From: Cohnella zeiphila
GTDB taxonomy: Bacteria; Bacillota; Bacilli; Paenibacillales; Paenibacillaceae
Direction: 5' to 3'
DNA length: 64,000 bases
Assembly: GCF_014212055.1 (NCBI RefSeq)
Contig: NZ_JACJVO010000050.1
Location: forward strand, 1 to 64,000
Shown here: piece after piece, positions 50,056 to 56,654 of the stretch
Layout: each line of letters begins with the position of its first letter
Position numbering within the stretch: the first letter of the stretch is position 1
Program-made: the position numbers and the translations under genes
Notes under the pieces: generated by a model
The model's database searches: none
The model's input: the letters and a program-made list of their open reading frames with translations, nothing else
What the model was told of the DNA's origin: nothing

Positions 50056-50913
50056 ATGTCGGATTTGGGACTCTTGCTTCGCAAGGCCAGGGAACAGAAA
50101 GGCTATTCTCTGGATGATGTCCAGGAAGCGACCAAGATCCGAAAAAGATATTTGGAAGCGATCGAGCAGGGCGATTATAAAGTGCTGCCCGGCTCTTTCT
50201 ACGTGCGTGCCTTCGTGAAAACGTATGCGGAAACGGTCGGTCTCGACGCCGAAGAGGTGCTCCGTCTCTACCATAAGGAGCTGCCTCGCCCGGCGACGCC
50301 GGAGACGGTGACGCAGGAGGCGATGATCAAGCCGCGAAGCCGCAGCGTGCAGCATAGCGACCGGTGGGGCAAGCTGGTCGTCAATCTGGTACTGTGGATG
50401 TTCGTGGTGCTGATCGTCGTCGTCATCTATATTTATTTCGAAAAAAATACCGGCTCGAAGGCCAAACAGTCGGATCAGGACACGCAAATTACGAACGAGA
50501 CCGCCACGCCTTCCGTTACGCCTTCGTCATCTCCGTCGGCGTCGGTCACTCCTCCGCCGGTCGAGTCCAGCACGCCGCCGCCGGCGACGGTCACCCTGAC
50601 GGTCACGAAGACCTCGGGCAACACGACGACCTACGACTTATCGCCGGCCGGGACACACGAACTGCAGATCGTATCGCCGAACAGTTGGGTCGGAGTGAAG
50701 CAGGACAGCAGTTCCGGTAAGTATCTTATTAACAAGACGCCCTCGGACGAAACACCAATCGTGGTTCAAATCGACGGCCCGTTCTACGTTAACATCGCCC
50801 ATGCCAAGACCGCGACTATTACGATCGACGGAACGCCGGTCGACGACGGAGACGTGAGCGGGTCGAAGAAGTTCCAGTTCAATCCGACGGACGGTTCTTC
50901 GCCTACGCCGTAA
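50056..50913 (+). CDS. rodZ: Cytoskeleton protein RodZ-like (YmfM), 285 aa
   Basis: The N-terminal helix-turn-helix domain (residues about 1-72: LGLLLRKAREQKGYSLDDVQEATKIRKRYL) contacts MreB. One membrane helix lies at about 108-130. A Pro/Ser/Thr-rich extracellular linker (about 150-180) leads to a C-terminal DUF4115-type beta domain. It links the rod-shape complex to MreB. ATG 50056 follows ACGGAGGTGAG. Synteny with ymfK and pgsA matches B. subtilis. Confidence 0.92.
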   Translation: MSDLGLLLRKAREQKGYSLDDVQEATKIRKRYLEAIEQGDYKVLPGSFYVRAFVKTYAETVGLDAEEVLRLYHKELPRPATPETVTQEAMIKPRSRSVQHSDRWGKLVVNLVLWMFVVLIVVVIYIYFEKNTGSKAKQSDQDTQITNETATPSVTPSSSPSASVTPPPVESSTPPPATVTLTVTKTSGNTTTYDLSPAGTHELQIVSPNSWVGVKQDSSSGKYLINKTPSDETPIVVQIDGPFYVNIAHAKTATITIDGTPVDDGDVSGSKKFQFNPTDGSSPTP

Positions 50914-50942
50914 CGGAATAACGGGCCATCGCCATGGAGACA

Positions 50943-50964
50943 ATGAGGAGGCTTTCTCATTTTT
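50943..50964 (+). terminator. Weak hairpin terminator after rodZ
   Basis: ATGAG pairs with CTCAT (extended by weak pairs) and is followed by TTTT. Confidence 0.4.
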
Positions 50965-50986
50965 CCGTTTGGTGGAGGGGATGGCC

Positions 50987-51148
50987 ATGGCGACAAGCTG
51001 GATCGTTGCGGCAATCGGCATCGTTGTCACGCTGTTCGGCTGGTATTTGACGCCGACCGCCTGGGGGTACGGGATTCTCGGATTCGGGCTGGCGTGGATC
51101 GTACTCGGCATTCTGGATATGTTCCGGGCTCCGACTCGCGCGCGTTGA
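50987..51148 (+). CDS. Small two-helix membrane protein, 53 aa
   Basis: A reading frame of 53 codons with a strong ribosome site (GGTGGAGGGG at 50971-50980). It encodes MATSWIVAAIGIVVTLFGWY, a short TPTAWGYG turn and a second hydrophobic helix GFGLAWIVLGILDMF, ending in an Arg-rich tail. This is a convincing small inner-membrane hairpin. A perfect terminator follows directly. I recognise no family. It lies between rodZ and yajQ, where B. subtilis has no equivalent known to me. Confidence 0.7.
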   Translation: MATSWIVAAIGIVVTLFGWYLTPTAWGYGILGFGLAWIVLGILDMFRAPTRAR

Positions 51149-51164
51149 CAATCGATACGGGTAC

Positions 51165-51198
51165 GGGAAGCCCTCTGCCGGAGGGCTTCCGTTTTTTT
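51165..51198 (+). terminator. Rho-independent terminator after the small membrane protein
   Basis: CGGAAGCCCTC-type stem: GGAAGCCCTC pairs with GAGGGCTTCC (10 bp, loop TGCCG), then G and seven Ts. Confidence 0.95.
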
Positions 51199-51229
51199 CG
51201 CAGGCTGCGAAATGGCTCGAAGTCATGGT

Positions 51230-51257
51230 TTGGCTTGGCGGGCGCCTCTGTTATAAT
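51230..51257 (+). promoter_or_regulatory. Promoter of yajQ
   Basis: TTGGCT at 51230-51235, 16-bp spacer, TATAAT at 51252-51257. Confidence 0.65.
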
Positions 51258-51299
51258 AGAAGAAAATCATGGCGATACCGGAAAGGAAGACCTTGAATC

Positions 51300-51791
51300 A
51301 TGGCATCCGAATATTCGTTCGACATCGTCTCCAAAGTGGATATGCAGGAAGTGAATAATGCGGTAACCCAGGCGCTCAAGGAGATCGAGACGCGCTTCGA
51401 CTTCAAAGGCAGCAAGAGCAGCATCAAGCTGGAAGGAGAGACGCTCGTCGTCGGATCGGACGATGAATACAAGCTGAAGAACGTGCTCGACATTCTTCAG
51501 ACCAAGCTGATCAAGCGCGGCGTCCCGATTCTGAATCTCGATTACGGCAAAGTGGAGCCGGCGTCCGGGCAAACGGTCCGGCAGCAGATCAAGATGAAGC
51601 AAGGAATCGACCAGGAAGCGGCCAAGAAGATCAATATCCTCATCCGCGATTCCAAGCTGAAAGTCAAAAGCCAGATCCAAGGAGACCAACTGCGCGTGAC
51701 CGGCAAGAGCAAGGATGACCTTCAGGCCGTCATGCAGCTGCTTCGCGGCGCGGATCTGAAGCTGGAGTTGCAATTCATCAATTACCGGTAA
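51300..51791 (+). CDS. YajQ family nucleotide-binding protein, 163 aa
   Basis: Two-domain alpha/beta protein with the family start SEYSFDIVSKVDMQEVNNAV, the TRFDFKGSKSSI motif and a C-terminal DDLQAVMQLLRGADLKLELQFINYR. Members bind nucleotides and RNA, and some bind cyclic di-GMP. The start is supported by GGAAAGGAAG and by family length (163 aa). It is monocistronic behind its own promoter. Confidence 0.93.
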   Translation: MASEYSFDIVSKVDMQEVNNAVTQALKEIETRFDFKGSKSSIKLEGETLVVGSDDEYKLKNVLDILQTKLIKRGVPILNLDYGKVEPASGQTVRQQIKMKQGIDQEAAKKINILIRDSKLKVKSQIQGDQLRVTGKSKDDLQAVMQLLRGADLKLELQFINYR

Positions 51792-51858
51792 GAAGCCGCT
51801 TCCGGAATGTCGGGCGGCAAGCCGAAAAAAGCCTGAATTTCCGGCCGATTGCGGCATT

Positions 51859-51887
51859 TTGACACGTCTTTGGGCTTCGTTTATACT
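51859..51887 (+). promoter_or_regulatory. Strong sigma-A promoter before pgsA
   Basis: Perfect TTGACA at 51859-51864, 17-bp spacer, TATACT at 51882-51887. Confidence 0.88.
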
Positions 51888-51939
51888 GATTTCAGTTAAA
51901 AGCGGAAAGTCCCGGGGACTTGGGTGGGGGAAGACAGCG

Positions 51940-52053
51940 ATGGATCAGATGCAACGGGCAGCGAGCAAGCGCCGCCCGGCGACTTACGAAGTTTTCTCGT
52001 CCGACGGCGCACGTTTGGACGGCAGCGAGCGGAACAAGGAGGGAATTTCGTGA
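51940..52053 (+). CDS. Small upstream ORF coupled to pgsA, 37 aa
   Basis: The ATG at 51940 sits behind GGGTGGGGGAAG. The frame encodes a basic peptide (MDQMQRAASKRRPATYEVF ... GIS) and its stop TGA overlaps the pgsA GTG start (GTGA). Position between a strong promoter and pgsA, a good ribosome site and the overlap argue that it is translated, either as a small protein or to control pgsA. No homologue is recognised. Confidence 0.5.
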   Translation: MDQMQRAASKRRPATYEVFSSDGARLDGSERNKEGIS

Positions 52054-52709
52054 ACTTGGCCAATCGCATTACGCTGGCCCGGATTTTTCTCGTTCCGATC
52101 GTGGCGTTTTTTCTGCTGGTGAAGCTGGATGTCGGTCCGCTTACGCTGGGAAGCTACACGCTGTCTTACAATCAGATTTTCGCGCTGCTGCTGTTCATTA
52201 TCGCCGCCAGCACCGACGGCTTGGACGGGTATATCGCGCGCAAGCGGAAGATCGTTACGAATCTGGGCAAGCTGCTGGATCCATTGGCGGATAAGCTGCT
52301 CGTGGCGGCCGTCCTGATCTCGCTCGTCGAGATGGGCAAGCTGGACGCCTGGGTCGCCATCGTCATTATCAGCCGGGAATGGGCGGTGACGGGCCTCCGG
52401 CAGATCGCGCTGCTGGAAGGCGTCGTGCTCGCCGCCAGCAAATGGGGCAAGTGGAAAACGGCGATACAGATCGCGATGATCGTCGTGCTGCTGCTCAACA
52501 ACTTGCCCTTCGAGTACATTCACGTGCCGGTCGACGTCGTGGTCGTATGGGCGGCTGCGCTCATCACGGTGTACTCGGGCATCGATTATTTCGTGAAGAA
52601 CAAGTCTTTGTTTGTCAACGCCGCTCAGCCTTCGAATCCTACGAATCCTACGAACCCTTCGAATTCTTCGCCGAAACCGGTGGCCAAAGAGGTGCGTCGC
52701 AACGTATGA
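52050..52709 (+). CDS. pgsA: CDP-diacylglycerol--glycerol-3-phosphate 3-phosphatidyltransferase
   Basis: Membrane enzyme making phosphatidylglycerol phosphate. The CDP-alcohol phosphotransferase motif is complete: D56-G-L-D59-G60-Y-I-A63-R64, G73, D77, D81. There are about five membrane helices. GTG 52050 follows AAGGAGGG and overlaps the small upstream ORF. The C-terminus carries an unusual Asn-Pro-Thr/Ser repeat tail encoded by near-perfect 9-bp DNA repeats at about 52631-52667. It overlaps cinA by 4 bases (ATGA). Confidence 0.95.
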   Translation: MNLANRITLARIFLVPIVAFFLLVKLDVGPLTLGSYTLSYNQIFALLLFIIAASTDGLDGYIARKRKIVTNLGKLLDPLADKLLVAAVLISLVEMGKLDAWVAIVIISREWAVTGLRQIALLEGVVLAASKWGKWKTAIQIAMIVVLLLNNLPFEYIHVPVDVVVVWAAALITVYSGIDYFVKNKSLFVNAAQPSNPTNPTNPSNSSPKPVAKEVRRNV

Positions 52710-53959
52710 GAGCGGAGATTATCGCGGTCGGGACGGAGCTTCTGCTCGGCCAAATCGTCAACACCAACGCCCAGTTTCTGTCGCAAGCCCTGGCAGAGCT
52801 GGGCATTGACGTTTATTATCAGACCGTCGTGGGAGACAACGAATCGCGCATTCGCCAAGCGATCGAGACGGCGCGAGGCCGGGCGGAGCTGCTCGTGTTC
52901 ACGGGCGGGCTCGGGCCGACGCTGGACGATCTGACCCGCGACGCGCTGGCCGCTTATCTGGGCCGCGAGCAGCGGATCCACGAGCCTACGATGCGCAAGA
53001 TCGAGGAGCGTTTCGGCGGCCGCGGGGCGACCTTTGTCGAGAGCAACCGCAGGCAAGCGCTGCTGATCGACGGGGCGGAGCCGCTGCGCAACGACGCCGG
53101 GCTCGCCGTCGGCAACGCCTTGTCCGCGGACGGGACGCATTACTTGCTCCTGCCCGGTCCGCCGCGCGAGATGCGCCCGATGTTCCTAAGCGACGGCTCG
53201 GCGTGGCTGCGGGGGCTGATGGGCCCGGCGGCGTCGCTTCATTCGGTTATGCTCCGGTTCAGCGGGATCGGCGAATCGGCGTTGGAGGATCTGCTGATCG
53301 ACCTGATCCGCGAACAGACCGATCCGACCATCGCTCCTTATGCGAAGGAAGGCGAAGTCGCGATCCGGGTGTCGACGAAGGCGGCCGGAGCGGAAGAGGC
53401 GGCTCGGCGGCTGGAGCCTGCGCTGCAAGCGATTCGGGCCCGGGCGGAGCGGTACCTGTACGCCGAGGAGGATATTCCGCTCGAGGAAGCCGTCATCCGC
53501 CAATTGGCGCAGAAGCGTCTGACGCTGGCGCTGGCCGAGAGCTGCACGGGCGGCATGATCGCGACCGCGTTGACGGCCGTGCCGGGCAGCGCGGACGTTT
53601 TTCTCGGCGGCGTCGTCAGTTATTGCAACGCGGTAAAGAAAAGGCTGCTCGGCGTGCCGCCCGAGCTGCTGGAGGGCCCCGGCGCGCCCGGCGCCGTCAG
53701 CGCGGAGACGGCGGCGGTGATGGCCGAAGGCGCGCGGGCGGCGGCGGATGCCGACCTCGCGCTGTCGGTTACCGGCGTGGCGGGGCCCGCCGGTTCGGAA
53801 GGCAAGCCGGTCGGCCTCGTGTACGTCGGCCTCGCGGAACGCGGCAAGCCCGCGCGGACGGACAAGCTGGAGCTCTCCGGGGACCGCGAGGGCATTCGCA
53901 TTCGCGCCACGAAGCGGTCGCTTCACCTGCTCTGGCTGAGCCTGACCGGGCGCGGCTGA
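52706..53959 (+). CDS. cinA: CinA: competence/damage-inducible protein, nicotinamide-nucleotide amidase family
   Basis: The N-terminal molybdopterin-binding-like domain (MRAEIIAVGTELLLGQIVNTNAQFLS ... VFTGGLGPTLDDLTRDAL) acts as a nucleotide pyrophosphatase (COG1058). The C-terminal CinA domain (LAESCTGGMIATALTAVPGSADVF) has the deamidase signature for NMN. At 417 aa it is full length. It overlaps pgsA and precedes recA as in most Firmicutes; in B. subtilis cinA and recA are part of the competence regulon. Confidence 0.95.
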   Translation: MRAEIIAVGTELLLGQIVNTNAQFLSQALAELGIDVYYQTVVGDNESRIRQAIETARGRAELLVFTGGLGPTLDDLTRDALAAYLGREQRIHEPTMRKIEERFGGRGATFVESNRRQALLIDGAEPLRNDAGLAVGNALSADGTHYLLLPGPPREMRPMFLSDGSAWLRGLMGPAASLHSVMLRFSGIGESALEDLLIDLIREQTDPTIAPYAKEGEVAIRVSTKAAGAEEAARRLEPALQAIRARAERYLYAEEDIPLEEAVIRQLAQKRLTLALAESCTGGMIATALTAVPGSADVFLGGVVSYCNAVKKRLLGVPPELLEGPGAPGAVSAETAAVMAEGARAAADADLALSVTGVAGPAGSEGKPVGLVYVGLAERGKPARTDKLELSGDREGIRIRATKRSLHLLWLSLTGRG

Positions 53960-54051
53960 GCCCTGAGTGCCTCCCCCGACAGGCGCTTGCCGCGGGAAGA
54001 GGCGGCAGCGGCGGGTTAACGTCAGCATCGCCGCGCTCCATATACCGAATT

Positions 54052-54215
54052 CCGGTGGATGTGGGTAATCTGATTACTTTCTTTCGAGTAATACGCCGGA
54101 TTTCTGCCGATGTGGGTAATCTGATTACCTTCTTTCGAACAATATGCCGGATTTCTGCCGATGTGGGTAATCTGATTGCTTCTTTCGCGCAATATGCCGG
54201 ATTAATGCCGATATA
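54052..54215. repeat. Tandem ~51-bp repeat, family C, cinA-recA gap
   Basis: Units begin with CCGG at 54052, 54096, 54147 and 54197 (a partial last unit). Full units read CCGGATTTCTGCCGATGTGG, then GTAATCTGATTAC, then CTTCTTTCG. Each of the first three carries a palindrome GGTAATCTGATTACC or a one-base variant. No gene fits here; repeated-peptide frames on both strands are side effects of the 51-bp period being a multiple of three. Confidence 0.87.
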
Positions 54216-54300
54216 GGCCTCCCTCAAACGGCAATAACCGGATATTCCCGGCGATTATGTGACAAAAATTCGTCTTTTCCGACGAAATCCATAAAAAGGC

Positions 54301-54329
54301 TTGAACAAATGTCAGCGTTATGTTAAAGT
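54301..54329 (+). promoter_or_regulatory. Candidate promoter of a short RNA upstream of recA
   Basis: TTGAAC at 54301-54306, 17-bp spacer, TAAAGT at 54324-54329. A terminator begins only about 22 bases downstream of the -10. Confidence 0.5.
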
Positions 54330-54350
54330 TTCCTATGAAAGTTGCGGAAG

Positions 54351-54385
54351 AACCGTAGCGAAGATTACTTTGCTGCGGTTTTTTT
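54351..54385 (+). terminator. Rho-independent terminator upstream of recA
   Basis: AACCGTAGC pairs with GCTGCGGTT (one wobble) and is followed by TTTTT. It lies between the candidate promoter at 54301 and the recA SOS box. Confidence 0.85.
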
Positions 54386-54397
54386 ACGGAAATAAAT

Positions 54398-54411
54398 CGA
54401 ACGAATGTTCG
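54398..54411. promoter_or_regulatory. LexA (SOS) box of recA
   Basis: CGAACGAATGTTCG is a perfect CGAAC-N4-GTTCG Gram-positive SOS box, 8 bases upstream of the recA -35. Confidence 0.95.
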
Positions 54412-54419
54412 CAAAAAGC

Positions 54420-54448
54420 TTGGCAAACGAAGCAAAAGAAGGTATGAT
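54420..54448 (+). promoter_or_regulatory. recA promoter
   Basis: TTGGCA at 54420-54425, 17-bp spacer, TATGAT at 54443-54448. Confidence 0.85.
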
Positions 54449-54480
54449 TACACTATCAAATGATAAGGGATGTGGGTGTG

Positions 54481-55545
54481 TTGTCCGATCGTCGCGCCGC
54501 ATTGGAGATGGCACTGCGCCAAATTGAGAAGCAGTTCGGCAAAGGTTCGATCATGAAGTTAGGGGAGAGCGCTCAGCTGCAGGTCGAGACTAGCTCGAGC
54601 GGCGCCCTTGCCTTGGATATCGCGCTTGGAATCGGCGGATTCCCGCGCGGACGGATTATCGAAGTTTATGGACCGGAATCTTCGGGTAAGACGACGGTCG
54701 CCCTGCATGCGATCGCGGAGGTGCAGCGTGCCGGCGGACAAGCTGCCTTCATCGACGCCGAACACGCGCTCGATCCGGTGTACGCCCGCAACCTGGGCGT
54801 CAATATCGACGAGCTGCTGCTCAGCCAGCCGGATACCGGCGAGCAGGCGCTCGAGATCGCGGAAGCGCTCGTCCGCAGCGGAGCGGTCGACATTGTCGTC
54901 GTAGACTCGGTAGCGGCTCTGGTGCCGAAGGCGGAGATCGAGGGGGATATGGGAGATTCCTTCGTCGGCCTTCAGGCCCGGCTTATGTCGCAGGCGATGC
55001 GGAAGCTGTCGGGAGCGATCAGCAAATCCAAAGCCATCGCGATCTTCATCAATCAGTTGCGGGAGAAAGTCGGCGTCATGTTCGGCAATCCCGAGACGAC
55101 CCCGGGCGGCCGCGCGCTCAAATTCTATGCCAGCGTCCGTCTCGACGTGCGCCGCATCGAGTCCATCAAGCAGGGCAACGACGTCGTCGGCAACCGGACT
55201 CGCATCAAGGTCGTGAAGAACAAGGTGGCGCCCCCGTTCAAGCAGGCGGAAGTCGACATCATGTACGGACAAGGGATTTCGAAAGAAGGCAGCATCATCG
55301 ATATCGGCACCGAGCTGGATATTGTCCAGAAGAGCGGCGCCTGGTTTTCTTTCAATAGCGAGCGGCTCGGTCAAGGCCGGGAGAACGCGAAGCAGTTCCT
55401 GAAGGACCATCCGGAATTGTCGGATCAGATCGAGCGGCAGATCCGCGAGGCGACGCTCAGCGTGGATGCAATCAACCGTTCGGCCTCGGCGGCGTCGGTA
55501 TCGGACGACGATGAAGACGACAGCGAATTCGCCGAGATGGAATAA
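54481..55545 (+). CDS. recA: Recombinase RecA
   Basis: Central recombinase and SOS coprotease (354 aa). Walker A G64-P-E-S-S-G-K70-T-T, the IVVVDSVAALVPKAEIEGDMGD loop L1 region and the INQLREKVGVMFGNPETTPGG loop L2 are intact, and the acidic C-terminal tail (SDDDEDDSEFAEME) is typical. The TTG at 54481 gives the family start MSDRRAALEMALRQIEKQFG; the ATG at 54460 would add seven non-conserved residues. It is controlled by a perfect SOS box. A 12-bp hairpin separates it from recX. Confidence 0.97.
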   Translation: MSDRRAALEMALRQIEKQFGKGSIMKLGESAQLQVETSSSGALALDIALGIGGFPRGRIIEVYGPESSGKTTVALHAIAEVQRAGGQAAFIDAEHALDPVYARNLGVNIDELLLSQPDTGEQALEIAEALVRSGAVDIVVVDSVAALVPKAEIEGDMGDSFVGLQARLMSQAMRKLSGAISKSKAIAIFINQLREKVGVMFGNPETTPGGRALKFYASVRLDVRRIESIKQGNDVVGNRTRIKVVKNKVAPPFKQAEVDIMYGQGISKEGSIIDIGTELDIVQKSGAWFSFNSERLGQGRENAKQFLKDHPELSDQIERQIREATLSVDAINRSASAASVSDDDEDDSEFAEME

Positions 55546-55564
55546 TCGAATCGAAGAGAGCGGA

Positions 55565-55599
55565 CAAGAGGGCATCTGCGCCGTGCGGATGCCCTCTTG
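55565..55599 (+). terminator. recA-recX intergenic hairpin
   Basis: CAAGAGGGCATC pairs perfectly with GATGCCCTCTTG (12 bp, 11-nt loop). There is no T-run, so it probably reduces rather than blocks readthrough into recX or protects the recA mRNA end. Confidence 0.7.
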
Positions 55600-55623
55600 G
55601 TCGTAGGAAGGAGCGACGTTGAG

Positions 55624-56364
55624 ATGGAGAAGGAGGAGCATGACGGGCTTGCGTTCGTGCCGGGCGCTGCCGTCGTGACGGCAGTAGAGCCGGACCCGAG
55701 ACGCAAAGGCATGTACCGCGTCTCCGTCCTTGCCCCTGGCGGCGGAGAGCCGGTACTGCTGTCGGTGCACGAAGATACGCTGGTCGGCTGGCGGCTGCTG
55801 AAGGGACGGAGCCTCTCGGGCGACGAATGGAGCGGGCTGCGCAAGTCGGAGGAGACGGAGCAGGCATACCGGTCGGCGCTCGCGATGCTGGACCGCAAAG
55901 CCCGCACCCGGAAGGAGTTGGAGCGGGCGCTGAAGCGCAAAGAGCATTCGGCTGAAGCAATTGCCGCTTGTTTGGATAGACTAATAGCCCATCGTCTGTT
56001 GGACGATGCGGCGTTCGCCCAGCGCTTCGCGGAACAGAAAGTATCCGCCCAGAGCAAGGGAAGGCGGCTGGTGCGGCAGGAACTGCTGCAGCGGGGCGTG
56101 GCCAAGAGCGACGTGGAGCAGGCGATCTCCTCGCTGGACGGGGAAGCGGAACGGGAGTCGGCCTTGGCGCTGGCCCGGAAGCGCTGGCCGTCGGTCAAAG
56201 GGGCGAGCCGCCGAGAACGTCTGTACAAGCTGGCCGCGATGCTGCAGCGACGTGGATTCCCGGGCGGGCTGGCGATGGAAGCGGCGCGGCGCGCGGCCGA
56301 TGACGAGGCGGAGCAGGCGGAAGAGACGGAATGGAGCGAAACGGAAGAGGGTTGGGATACATAG
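55624..56364 (+). CDS. recX: Regulatory protein RecX
   Basis: Modulator that caps or disassembles RecA filaments. The 246-aa protein has the repeated three-helix RecX units (about residues 75-220: SALAMLDRKARTRKELERALKRK ... RLIAHRLLDDAAFAQRFAEQK) and an N-terminal beta-rich extension of about 70 residues, as in Bacillus RecX. ATG 55624 follows GGAAGGAG. It lies 78 bases after recA. Confidence 0.93.
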   Translation: MEKEEHDGLAFVPGAAVVTAVEPDPRRKGMYRVSVLAPGGGEPVLLSVHEDTLVGWRLLKGRSLSGDEWSGLRKSEETEQAYRSALAMLDRKARTRKELERALKRKEHSAEAIAACLDRLIAHRLLDDAAFAQRFAEQKVSAQSKGRRLVRQELLQRGVAKSDVEQAISSLDGEAERESALALARKRWPSVKGASRRERLYKLAAMLQRRGFPGGLAMEAARRAADDEAEQAEETEWSETEEGWDT

Positions 56365-56448
56365 CGGCATTGGCCGGAGACGCGGGGGCGGTGGTCGGGT
56401 GCTCCTAAAAGGAAGCTTCGGCGGGCAAGTAACCGCTTTTGCGGTTGC

Positions 56449-56478
56449 TTGACAATCCATTTTCATAAAAGATACAAT
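56449..56478 (+). promoter_or_regulatory. rny promoter
   Basis: TTGACA at 56449-56454, 18-bp spacer, TACAAT at 56473-56478. The leader to rny is about 170 nt and unusually T-rich. Confidence 0.75.
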
Positions 56479-56654
56479 GAATTTGTATTCCATTACCCTT
56501 TTCCGAACCCTTTTTCCTTCCAAAAAACGATTCGGAAACCTTTTTTTCGACTTTTTGACCGACAGACGAAATGAAACGGTTTGAAAAACCGGCCAACAAT
56601 TTCATAAGTATCCCAAGCGGAGCCTTGGTGATGCAACGAGGAGGTGAAGACCAA

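Noticed and set aside
53203..54216. Frames encoding repeated VGNLITFFR-like peptides at 54.05-54.2 kb, on both strands
   Set aside because: They arise because the 51-bp DNA repeat is a multiple of three. Both are extensions of shadow frames of cinA without their own ribosome site.
54264..54286. Minus-strand terminator (TTCGTC/GACGAA then TTTTT) upstream of recA
   Set aside because: The stem has only 6 bp and no minus-strand gene ends nearby.
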